A stretch of DNA of 64,000 bases from Wolfiporia cocos (taxonomy: Eukaryota > Basidiomycota > Agaricomycetes > Polyporales > Phaeolaceae), in the NCBI GenBank assembly GCA_029448655.1, contig JACCLO010000043.1:29428-93427 (forward strand). Direction: 5' to 3'. Below the pieces are notes generated by a model. It was not told where the DNA came from and ran no database searches. It saw only the letters and a list, made by a program, of their open reading frames with translations. Positions 23,000 through 32,420 of the stretch are shown here, piece by piece. The translations under genes were made by a program, and so were the position numbers. Position 1 is the stretch's first letter. Each line of letters starts with the position of its first letter.

Positions 23000-23967
23000 G
23001 CGCCATTACTGGCATCTCTATCCCTATGCCACATGACTCAGCACCATTACTGGTGCCTTGTCATCTATGCTTACCCCTATGCTTACGTTTACGTGCATGG
23101 ACTCTGGGGCTTTTGGGCAAGCTCTTAGGTACTGGTGCACCCACATGTACTTATGCACTGGCATGAGGACTTACATCCTCATGTCTAGCATTCTTGACAT
23201 TAGGGTAATGACACCCTCTTTCATGCTGTCTACTGGGCTGCCACTCTGCTCTTAGTTCACGACATGCTAGTCTGGGGATGTCAGACCTTGCCAACCCGCC
23301 ATACTGCCAACAAGACTGCTCGTTGCCCTGCCTTCCCTTGACGCCATGGGGCCTGGGACCTGTCATGGTCTATGTCACAGAATGCCCAGAGGGGCATTCC
23401 TAGGACAATTCACTCCTCGCTATCACAGTATGGGCACTGCTATGTGCACGCGTGCCCCTCTCTGCTTAGTTACTTCACATCATCCCTTGATGCCAGTAGA
23501 ATCACCTGACCCAGTAGATTAGTGCTAGTCAGGCAGCACACGTATCAGGTACTCACGTTCATGGTCACCACTGTAGTCACATGTAGCATTACAGTCACCC
23601 TTAGTTACGGCGCACAGGCCTGTACTTTAGGGCATCCCTACATATGCTCCTGTCATGTACTTAAGTAGATGACAGATGGGGCTTATCCCCATCTTTTGGA
23701 TTTTCAGCAATGGGCTTAGGCCCCTCTCTTGCATCTTGCTGTGGGTCTGCACCAGTCATACTACTGAGTTCTCTACTCGCTCATCTGGGGGCTTGCCTTC
23801 GTAGGCATAAGGTGACTCTGTTTAACCCTGCATAACTTGGGTGGCACCTCGATAGGTGTGTAGGGTTCCCAGCAGGGCCAGTCCCACAGACATTTGTGAG
23901 TCTGTGTCAGTCTATTGGAGATATTCCCTGGCTATGGGCCAGTCCCACAGATGGTACATCTGTATCA
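23000..23967 (+). mobile_element. Solo LTR, left end unresolved, split by the LTR at 23373
   Basis: Core CATGTACTTATG at about 23136, then a 7-bp stem ATGAGGA with loop CTTACA at 23163-23182. It resumes after the inner LTR at 23915 and ends ATCTGTATCA at 23967, with a terminal hairpin stem CACAGAT. The left end could not be found; between about 22900 and 23100 this LTR and the minus-sense LTR at 21985 seem to abut after loss of their ends. Confidence 0.6.
23373..23909 (+). mobile_element. Solo LTR, 537 bp, TSD GTCTA
   Basis: TGTCACAGAATG to GTCTGTGTCA with TSD GTCTA at 23368-23372 and 23910-23914. CATGTACTTAAG at about 23653, then a 7-bp stem GATGGGG with loop CTTAT at 23675-23693. Terminal hairpin stem CACAGAC. 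Confidence 0.92.
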
Positions 23968-24718
23968 GCATGCATGCTCCTGATCATCAAGTTGAAGATC
24001 ATCATCTCCAATGTTGATCTGGGCCTTGAGCTCAAATGGCCCTACAATCTTACCCATCACTGTCTCCATAAACTCCTTCAACAACATAACATCAGTCTCA
24101 GCTTCATCATCTTCCTCATCATTGAGAGCCTTCCACTTTGTGTGTCTTTGTTCATTTTCCTTGTACATGCACTCTCAGCTTTTTTGCATGGCCTTCTAGG
24201 CAGGTCTTAGACATCATGGGTAATGTATGCAGGCATGCAGGATGGAAGGAGGTCACTGGCTAATGTTGCCACAAGTCTTGCCTGCTTACAATTTCCTGCT
24301 GATTCATCACTTATAATTTTTATCTAAATGTGAGAAAATACTCTGAGCGTGAGAACAATTATCGCTCTATTACTTTCAGTTAAAGGTCGGCATGGTGCAT
24401 GCTAAGCGCCCATCTGCAGTGTCGGTGCACCAGCCACAGTGGAATATGAAAAGGTCATGCAAACTTGCTGGGACATTAACCTCAAGTCTGGCTCATATTG
24501 GATGTCAAGGTGCACTTGTGGGTGTGGCCCTTACCCTTGCTGCCCAATGGGACCAAGAATGGCTGTGGTGTGGGGGCGGAGACGGCAGAGAAGGTCAAGG
24601 AGATGTCTCAGACACTATCCTGTGCAGTGCCCAGGCACACTTAATCTTGTTTCCAGTGCTGGGTGGAGGTGGGGGCAGAGGTGAGGTCGGACACAAGGCA
24701 GTGCACTCAGTCTCACAG
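23968..24718. other. Repeat-derived sequence, unidentified coding remnants
   Basis: A minus-strand run (24168-23968) is acidic and Lys-rich (NDEEDDEAETDVMLLKEFM) and may be an exon of a transposon protein. On the plus strand near 24430-24490, YEKVMQTCWDINLKSGSYW matches words in the remnant at 18900-18985. No complete gene. Confidence 0.35.
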
Positions 24719-25186
24719 TGTCACAAATTTTGAGGCTAGGCACCTGGCTGGGCATTTACTCAGGATTTGCCCTCTGCGTGGGTCGAACGCATTGACTGAT
24801 GCACAGGAAGTCACGTGACATGGAGATTAGATAAGGAGTCGTTGATTAGGGATTGCGGACCGTCCTCCCCGCCGGGCCGCTCACATGATGTAGTTGTAGA
24901 TGACACCTTATGGCATGACGATCGCGACGTCGTGCATGGCCCCCTTTAGGGTGGGCCGCGACTCAGTAGTTACGCCATCTCTACATGTATATATACTACG
25001 TCATCTGAGGGTTACACCTCAGACTTGTTCTTCTCGATGTATGGGTGATAGCCCTCCTCTCTTGATCACTACAGCATGCTGCCTGACTCCGCCTCGCCTT
25101 GTCTCAACAACTCGGCGTTGTACCCTGGGTCTTAGTACTTATAGGGGTAGGACAGGGATAGAGGTATGCCAGTCAAGTTTGTGTCA
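24719..25186 (+). mobile_element. Solo LTR, 468 bp, TSD CACAG
   Basis: TGTCACAAATTTTGAGG to GTTTGTGTCA with TSD CACAG at 24714-24718 and 25187-25191. TATA box at about 24987 (TATATATAC), then a 7-bp stem TCTGAGG with loop GTTACA at 25004-25023, followed by CTTGTTCTTCTCGATG. Confidence 0.92.
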
Positions 25187-25522
25187 CACAGCATTTCAGT
25201 ACAATGTACAATACAATCATACAAATGATAGCATCACTTCATGAGGATTGTTTTAGCTGAGCTATATGCAGGTGCAATATGATGCAGGCAAGCACCTGGG
25301 CATGATAAATTCACTGTGGCAATCCAGTGTTGGAACATCCAGGCAAGTGCGTATCCGATTGCCGGCTGGGTATACCATGCAGTGACACTAGCATACTTGA
25401 ACAAGTCAGAAAGATGTGCCTTAGAGATAAGGGTACCCCTTATTATTGTAGAATTTAGGCTGTACATGCTTTGCATGTTTGCCTCCCCGCCCCAAGGATG
25501 AGACAAACCACTGTCCAACATT
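25187..25522. other. No gene or repeat recognised
   Basis: About 330 bp of unrecognised sequence between a solo LTR and the MITE. Short ORFs on both strands show no familiar motif. Confidence 0.4.
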
Positions 25523-25530
25523 GTTGTTTC

Positions 25531-26389
25531 TAGTGATGTGCCAGGCCCAGCCTGGCTCAAAAGCCCTGGCTTTGGCCTGGCTTGGACAGCCCACAGCTTT
25601 TCAAAACCTCAGGCTGGGCCCTCATTGACGGCTCACGGCTTGGCCCAGCCTAGGCCCCGGCTCGACCATGGCCTACTACTGCTAAGATAATCATCACTTT
25701 AGCTTCAGAGCTTGAGATTCACCTTTGCCAAACCTTTCCCAGATGAAATAGAACCTTGAATCCTCCTGTCACAGATTTAACTGGCAGTCCCAGACCAGTG
25801 TCTGTGGAGACATACGTCTAACACCCCTTAGCCAAAAGGGCCACTATAACAGCTCAGCTGTTATAGGCAGGACACGCTATATGTGTAGTTCATATTCCCA
25901 CGCTAGGCACTTATATTGCACCGTTGAGTATTTGGCTTAATACTTGGCATGGTTGGCCTTTCTGGTATTATATGTGCCACCTGGGATTCCAACCCCAGAT
26001 ATTCCGTGACACCTCCAATCTATAGTAGGATTAAGTGTGAAATAATCACTCACCAGTGCAGCATTCAGTAGCGTGCCTGCCATATGGGGAATCATATAGG
26101 CACCCGAAAGTGAGCGGCAGGCTTCAATGTTGAGGACTTGACTTTTCTGTAGTTTTAAATAAACAAGATAGGTGCACAATGATTGAGTTGAGCATATAAC
26201 TGGCCTGTATGGGCTTATATTGTGCCTGCCAGATATTGTAGCCATTAAGATCCCTAGGCCGGGGCTCAACAGCTTGGCCCGGCCTGGCCTGTATCTCAGG
26301 CCAGGCCCTGGGCCATCTCAAGCCATGCTGTAAAGCCCAGCTTGGCCCGGCCCGGCTCATGGCCCAAAGCTGGGCCTGGCACATCACTA
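25531..26389. mobile_element. hAT-type non-autonomous element (MITE), copy 1
   Basis: Terminal inverted repeats TAGTGATGTGCCAGGCCCAG and its complement end the element, flanked by an exact 8-bp TSD GTTGTTTC (25523-25530 and 26390-26397). An 8-bp TSD with a TAGTGATG-like terminus points to the hAT superfamily. The GC-rich subterminal parts are full of GGCC/GCCC words that can fold on each other. A 245-bp LTR sits inside; without it and one TSD copy the element is about 609 bp. No transposase. A second copy starts at 63387. Confidence 0.85.
25767..26011 (-). mobile_element. 245-bp solo LTR in the MITE, TSD CCTCC
   Basis: TGTCACAGATTT to ATTCCGTGACA with TSD CCTCC at 25762-25766 and 26012-26016. 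The second MITE copy (around 63617-63630) has the uninterrupted site, confirming the borders. On the minus strand an ATATAGC box precedes a stem TATAACAGC/GCTGTTATA; the related fragment at 17350 has a longer stem with one changed arm pair. Confidence 0.92.
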
Positions 26390-26776
26390 GTTGTTTCTTG
26401 CACCGCTCACTTCGTTCGCTCTCTTTCACGCGATCCCGACGCTTGCTTCAACAATCCAGGTCCTAGTGGTGGCACCTGCTAGTGAAGCTTGCACCTATTC
26501 CATCCAATAGAGACTGGGAGGAGAGAGGGGGCAGGGCGGGGGAGGAGGGCTGCTCGAGGACGGGGCGCACGCTAAGCGCCCATCCGCAGTCAGCCACAGC
26601 GGAGTTCGAAAAGGCCATGCAAACTCGAAGTCCCTGATCTCTCGCTCTCGTTCTCTCGTGACGACGGGACATTATAAACTCAAGTGTAAGACCCTGCCAT
26701 CATGTAGCAGGATTAACTACCCTTCAGCTAACACTCGTATCAGTGATAACGATAACGAAGAGGTCGCCACACCGAA

Positions 26777-28022
26777 ATGGATCCGGGATACATATCTGGA
26801 GTCACAGTTCACCTGGAGTCTCTAAAGCTTATTCGCGAAGTCAAACAGCTGCTGCAGTGCCCGCCATGCGCGGCCGCTGACCAAGAGGAGCTTTGTGATT
26901 GGGTGCAACGACTCGATCATTGCAAGGTGCGCTCTCACTACCTGGAAACCTGTGTTGCGCTAACAGGCTGTCAAAGAATCTCTACGACTCGCTTCACTTT
27001 AAAGCGCCCCTTCTATCTCCTTTCGGCACACTGGACCTCTATCACGACTACGTGTCTGTTTGGGATGATGCGTTTGCTCGGATGAAATCATCAAACGGCA
27101 CAGTGCCGGATACCCCTGCACAGCCCCCACCGATCGAAGCCACCACCAGTCAGGGTATAACCACCGCTGAGCGCAGGACTAGTCGCTCGGCACCGCGAAA
27201 GAAACTCGAAGAGGTGGTTTATGACCCCCCATGCGCCCAATGCGCTGCAACGCGGCGTGACTGTAGGGGCCCTGTGTCACAAACTTTCCTTAGAGGATAC
27301 GTAACATCCCTCGCTGCAGGTATTATAGGCGCCGCTAGGTGCGCGCGCGCTTCCATGATCCTCAGCCACCTCCGCGTCTATCCAGGACTCCGTCTAGATC
27401 ATATGACTGTAGGTAAGCGCTGTAGGGTAGCGCGCGCCTTAGGTACTCACGTTAGGGTCACACCGTCACATGTCGTTACAGGTAGTTACATTATCATGTG
27501 CCCTCTTAGTTACTGCGCACAGGCCGCGACTTTAGGGCGACCATTACTGGTCAGCTCCCCATGTATAAGTACGACAAGATGGGGACTTACTTCCCCATCT
27601 TTAGGATTCTCGACAACTGAGCTTAGGCTCCTTTCTCATCTGCGTTTGTGTGCGTCTCTGCCCCGGGGGCCCTCCACGACTTGCTTGTCTGTGTGTCTTC
27701 CCTCTTGGTCGCCTTAGGAGTTCCCCCTTGGGGATACAGCCGACTGGCTGCCTTGTGGTTAGCACACCGCCCTGTAGGACGTCTAGGGACTCCCCTGTAG
27801 CCAGGGTCCCACAAACCTGTGAGTTTGTGTCACCCTGATGTCTCCCCGCATGCATGCTCAAACTGCAGTCTTCTTTGCTTGAGATGTAGTCGGGCAAAAA
27901 AACAAAGTAAACCATATTCTATTCACTCTGCAATCATATGGTTGACTGTGCCTGCGTTGGCAAATTGTATAGAACGTGCCGGAATCGGTAAAAGGTGGGA
28001 TCGCCGTAACATACGCCCTTAG
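26777..28022 (+). pseudogene. Small Cys-rich (zinc-cluster-like) gene interrupted by a solo LTR
   Basis: Exon 1 is 26777-26926 (MDPGYISGVTV...DHCK). A 50-nt intron 26927-26976 (GTGCGC..AAAG) joins it in phase to NLYDSLHFKAPLLSPF. The frame continues through a basic, Pro-rich stretch into PPCAQCAATRRDC. A solo LTR (27275-27832) cuts it there. Without the LTR and one TSD copy the frame runs on into PHACSNCSLLCLRCSRAKK, giving a cluster of about eight Cys before a basic end, reminiscent of fungal zinc-cluster proteins. A donor (GTAAAC) follows at about 27907, so the 3' exon structure is open. Not a recognised family; possibly a multicopy gene. Broken by the insertion unless the LTR is spliced out. 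Confidence 0.55.
27275..27832 (+). mobile_element. Solo LTR, 558 bp, TSD CCCTG
   Basis: TGTCACAAACTTT to GTTTGTGTCA with TSD CCCTG at 27270-27274 and 27833-27837. TATAAG at about 27563, then a 10-bp stem AAGATGGGGA with loop CTTACT at 27576-27601. The terminal hairpin stem is CACAAAC/GTTTGTG, a compensated change from the usual CACAGAC/GTCTGTG. Confidence 0.92.
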
Positions 28023-28298
28023 TCGCAGCGTCATTGTATTGTACGGCGCAATAAGTTTTCGATGACACCTTCGCATATCTCACTTGGCTATACCTTGCTA
28101 AGACCTATGGGTTCGATGCCTGGACCCTGCACTGTTCCATCAGTGTCTTTGCAAGATCTTCAAATCAGCCCTGTCAATGCAGAGGGGCTTCAGACGAAGC
28201 GAAGGTGGTCCCTGTATCAGGGATTGACTACTTCACGTACGTCGTACACTGTTAGTTATACCCGAAGTCCTTCTGGCCTATGATCTCCCCAGCTGCTG

Positions 28299-29159
28299 CT
28301 AGAGATCCTCTGCAAGAGCCTTCAATAATGCCCCACTGTCTGATGTGACGTTCTGCCGCGCACGCTTGTTCGATTGAGTGCCCGGAGTGCAGTACATGGC
28401 GCTGATTACGCATATAAGTGAGCGATCAGATGCGGAGCTGATGATGACTTCCACATCAGGGTGGAGATTTGGCGATGGCGCTGGATAGTTGTGAGTGAGT
28501 GAGAGGTGATGAGAACGCCATCTATATTCCGACGGCCGATAGTGACTACGGTGAGTAATGTGCGTAGTTGAGCTTTTGATGGTGCGGTCACTGACCGAGA
28601 CCGTCTACACTCAAGATCTCGTCGATGCTCTGTACGGCCTCAAGTCGTTCGCAGATGCGAGGTATTCTGACGCCATCAGTCCCCATGTGCTCTGTGTAAA
28701 TGGACTGCCGAATCCACGGATACCTGGACCCCTTGGGGGGAAGCGCGCCGCAGCAACGATCGACTTGGCTTGAGCGGCGGTTGATACCTATCAGATTGAC
28801 GTATATGTACCACGACCGACTAGCCCAGCGTGTTCTACATACCATTGGAACCAGCACTCCCCGGGCGCCGGCATCAAGCCCATACTTGATTTGCCACCGA
28901 CACTACCGTCTGCACACGCCCCTGTTGCAGGTATTCTGACAATAGTGCTGGGCGCCGAGCTTCCGAGCCCCGATATTGTTTGGATGGATTCGGCAGCGCC
29001 TGGCTGAAGAGATGTCATGCCATGCTCACAATCAATGAGCAGCCATGAGAGATGGGGCGAGGCGAGCGCAGCAGTGCGCGCTTTCAAAGCACCTGGCAGC
29101 GTATCCATGCGCCGAACGCTGGCTTCGATGCGCGAAAGGGCTTCAAGAAGACGGTGCAT
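28299..29159 (-). pseudogene. HpcH/HpaI-type aldolase (citrate-lyase beta fold), decayed
   Basis: Read from 29159 downward: LSWLLIDCEHGMTSLQPG and STIVRIPATG, the metal/substrate-site signatures of HpcH/HpaI aldolases, then WQIKYGLDAGARGVLVPM (about 28900-28845), an intron beginning GTATGT, and STAAQAKSIVAAARFPP. After a C-run the frame must shift to read GIRGFGSPFT. Further pieces are LEAVQSIDEILSVDGL (about 28640-28590) and YPAPSPNLHPDVE (about 28480). The last in-frame end is a TAG at 28299-28301. At least two frame breaks and missing segments argue for a pseudogene. Class II aldolases of this fold cleave 2-keto-3-deoxy acids to pyruvate. Confidence 0.65.
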
Positions 29160-29692
29160 TATACTCCGCTGTGGAATTGTTGCGATGACAATACATTACA
29201 TTCATTGACTTGGTGCTTGTGGACAGATCCTCGCCGAACACAGACTCCGACCGTTGCATCTTGGCCTGCTCCGCACGTGGGCAAGCAAGATTAGATGCGA
29301 GAAATCCCTGGTAGAAATAATAACCAGAAAGCACCCCCGTCACTGTGCGCAGACACCAGCGGCATCCGAGCCACCGCTGCCTCGTTGCAGCACGCTCACC
29401 GACGCCACACACAACTGTGGTGTTCCTGTTGAATCGGAATAGTTTGTTGCCCAGAATGGCTAGGGTGAATAGTACAGCAATGGACCATGCGTATACGCGA
29501 AGTTACTAACCACCTGCCAATGCAGCGGAAAGGCCAGCGAAGAGGCCGTCTCTCCGAGCTTCCTGTGGAGGTTGGCGTGTGAATGTCATCATTATCGAGA
29601 TTGGAATGGATGGATATAGATTTCCCTACAGTTGTACATCTTGCTACAGCATCATCGGGAGCCACAAGTGAAGTGTCGGCGGCGTTGGGCAT
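29143..29692 (-). CDS. Small two-TM membrane protein, four exons
   Basis: Exon model on the minus strand: 29692-29630, 29562-29514, 29459-29400, 29342-29143; introns of 67, 54 and 57 nt, all GT..AG and phase-consistent. The spliced ORF is 372 nt (123 aa plus stop). It has a polar N-terminus (MPNAADTSLVAPDD), a hydrophobic helix (GLFAGLSAALA), a short loop FRFNRNTT, a second helix (VVCGVVTGVLSGYYFYQGFL) and a polar tail. The layout resembles small fungal organelle-membrane proteins with GxxxG-type helices, but I do not recognise the family. Its stop overlaps the presumed start of the aldolase pseudogene by 17 nt on the same strand, so one of those ends may be wrong. Confidence 0.6.
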
Positions 29693-30639
29693 AGTGATAA
29701 ATTATGGAACGCGATGCGTTTGCGGACTTGATGCGGACAGATAAACGTGTGCACCACTTAGTAACTCAAATAGAATTAATAATTCCCCTGCCTGACACAC
29801 GGCGTGCGCGCGCTAACATCACCCCGCGTCACATAAGCTCGACGTCACGACTTCGTGACTGAGCGCGTCAAAGTCTCGCGTGGAGCTCGCTGTGGCTGGC
29901 ATCGTAGACATTGGGCTTCTTCTTGTATGTGGATAACTCACTGGAAATATCGGCGAACAAGCGCAAACTGTCTTCAGACATATCAAATACTTTCAGTTCC
30001 ATCGAGGGTACGTTATATGCGCTCAATTGCACGGATCTTATTTACAGCAACATCCTCCATTCGTGTAGACGCTTTGATCAGCGTCAAGCAGAAACTCGGG
30101 GATAGTAGTCGTAGCAGTCGGGTCTCTATATGCGCCGAACTATACCAGCTGGCATATCTCTCCGAGTCTTTCTCCCAGCAGCGCCTGCGGTCGAACAAGG
30201 ATTGGATCCATCAAGTGGATATCCTAGATCGTGAAGGTGGGCACACTATTTCTGGGTTTCTTCCAACTACCACATATGATCCGCAGGGGTCAATCTGTGG
30301 AATCCATCTGCCTTGTCTCGCGATATGGATGATGAGGATACTTGAAATGTGAATGCTGCATGTGAGTCTAGTTCATCATGCCGAGAGTGTCTCACCGTAC
30401 CATCCCCAATCACCGGTTCGGCTATCCGTACAGTGAAGTTGGCCGGATTCCGCCTCGTTGAAGCCGGATTAGAGAACAAGCCAGCCATTGACAGTGAGAC
30501 AATCATCCATCACGATGTCACCTAGTTTGAGATCGCTTCTCCACAGCTCTCATCCATGTGCTGCAGCTCGCAAGCAAAGCCGGCGTTAGCATGTCAGGTA
30601 CAACCATCAGTTCGCGTGCGGACTCCCAAGACGGGCCGC
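29693..30639 (-). other. No clear gene; possible decayed 3' part of the NRPS-like gene
   Basis: Minus-strand frames here are short. One 30-40 residue run (VFDMSEDSLRLFADIS, about 29985-29935) looks protein-like but lacks context. The carrier and terminal domains expected after the adenylation domain of 30640-32420 were not found. Confidence 0.3.
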
Positions 30640-32420
30640 TTACTCAGAAAATGTGAATTCTAGCGATCGGACGCCATGATCTTGCAGGCTCCGTGCTTGC
30701 ATGTGCAGCGAAGGTATGACTACTATCCGCCCCATGAGTGCACGCCAATGTGATTTCTCCTGAAGGATTGGTACCGTCTTCTCACCTGAATCGAAGTTAG
30801 CAGCCGCCCTCGGGCGATGACAGGGGCGACGCACCTGATCCGAGTACGATGACATCGTCAGCACGCCCGACACTTCATATGCGACATCAGACTTTATTTG
30901 CCAATCATATTGACTGCGACGTACATTCGCCAGAGACCAGGCTTGGCCGGATGTGGTTCCCAAAGGTCGGATGTGGCAAAGCCACGCTCCCCATTTGGCA
31001 TATTCTCGATGCAAGGCTGGTGTGTCTCGCACGTCTGCACGCACATGCACGCCATACCTCAGTATACTTCGGGCGGCTACATCGTTACATTTTGGCACGC
31101 ACCAACATCTGCAGCTCGAATGTCCCGTCTCCCTGAGGAACCCAGCGACATACACTCTCTGGGAAGCTGCATCCATTCCCAGTCGGCGCGCTTCTTGCCA
31201 ATAGGGCTCGGCTCTTCGACGCCGTCATCGAACACGCATGTCACCAGGCCGAATTCGGTTGCACCGTAGCACGCCAACAGGCGCACGCCTTTATCCACGA
31301 GCTTCTCACCATTCGCCCTGGAGAGCGGGCCGCCGGCGAATATCTAAGACGTGAGTGATAAGCGAGTTGCTCCCTCGACCAGCGCAATGTGATGCAGGTA
31401 CTGACAAGAGCCTGAAGAGACGCAAGGTACTTCGCGTCATCCTCGTTCTGCGACCACGCCTGGCGAAAACAGTACTTTTAGCAATCACAGGCACACTACA
31501 CAACCAGAGCCTACCTCGACGAAAGCAGGGACGCTCTCGATAGCCGTGCAGCCTGTCTTGCGCGCCGTCTCAATTGTGTTCTGCGGGGTCGGCACGACCG
31601 GGGGCGCTGACACGATCGCGCGCGGGGGGAACAGCGACGTCGGCTGGCCGGACAAGAGCGGCGCGTACAGCTGCGAGCAGAGTCCCATTACGTGGAACGG
31701 CGGTAGCGCCATGCACCCCCACCGTATCGCCTTCCTGCGCGACTCCACGAAGATGGGCATCCTGCACCAGTGTAGGATCGTCGTGTGCGTGTGCGGGATC
31801 GGCTTCGGGAAGCCGGTGGAGCCTGAGGAGTGCAGGTAGAGCACAACATCCGATGGCGACGCCGCGCACGCGGGCGGCGGGTAAGGGCCCGAGACGGCAC
31901 GCGGCGGGTCGAAGGAGGGCGCGAGCGTCGGGAAGACGTCCGTGAGCGCGGGCAGGTCGTCGACGTGCATGGCGAATCCGCTCGGCAGGCTCTCCCGGAC
32001 CGCGTCAGTGAATGGGGCGAAGGTGGGCTGTGAGACGATGCGATGGCAGCTCGTGTGCTCCATCAGGCTTGCTATTGCGGGCACGGAGTTGCGGGAGGAC
32101 ATAGGGAAGGGGACGAGCCCCGCACGGATCAGACCCGCGACGAGCGCATGGTAGAGCAGAGTATCGCAGTTCGCGATGATAGCGACAACGGCGCCCTCTT
32201 CGCCCTTCCGTCCGGGCCTGAAGGAGTGGGCAACGCGGTGAATTGCCTGAGCGAACTCGAGGAACGATATACTTCCGAGCGTATCAGAAGACAAGTCTGG
32301 AAACAGGAAGAGAAAGAACGGAGAGGTGGAATTGTATTCGGCATGGAAGTCGACGAGCCCAGGGATGAGAGATAGCGAACCGTTGAGGGGCGGGAGTACA
32401 GGCGATGCAGATGCAGACAT
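30640..32420 (-). pseudogene. NRPS-like adenylating enzyme (adenylation domain), truncated and frameshifted
   Basis: Exons seen on the minus strand: 32420-31515, 31459-31406, 31343-31103, 31034-30925, 30872-30835, and 30785 downward; introns of 55, 62, 68, 52 and 49 nt. The protein starts MSASASPVLPP and shows the phosphate-binding loop LHSSGSTGFPKPIPHTH, PPFHVMGLCSQLYAPLL, FAGGPLS, YGATEFG (A5), DLWEPHPAKPGLWR and GRADDVIVLGSGEKTVP. These are hallmarks of basidiomycete NRPS-like (aminoadipate-reductase-type) adenylation domains that activate an acid as AMP ester. Between DWEWMQLPRE and RWVPQGDGTFELQML a 1-nt frame change is needed near 31155, and similarity stops soon after the A8 loop (stop at 30640). 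Carrier and thioesterase or reductase domains are missing. Confidence 0.75.

Noticed and set aside
28100..28130. GGGTTCGATGCC, a T-arm-like sequence suggesting a tRNA
   Set aside because: No acceptor, D or anticodon stems of proper spacing around it.
31570..31945. Overlapping GC-rich ORFs on both strands within the NRPS-like exon
   Set aside because: Shadow frames of the adenylation domain, whose motifs lie in the minus-strand frame of 31515-32420.
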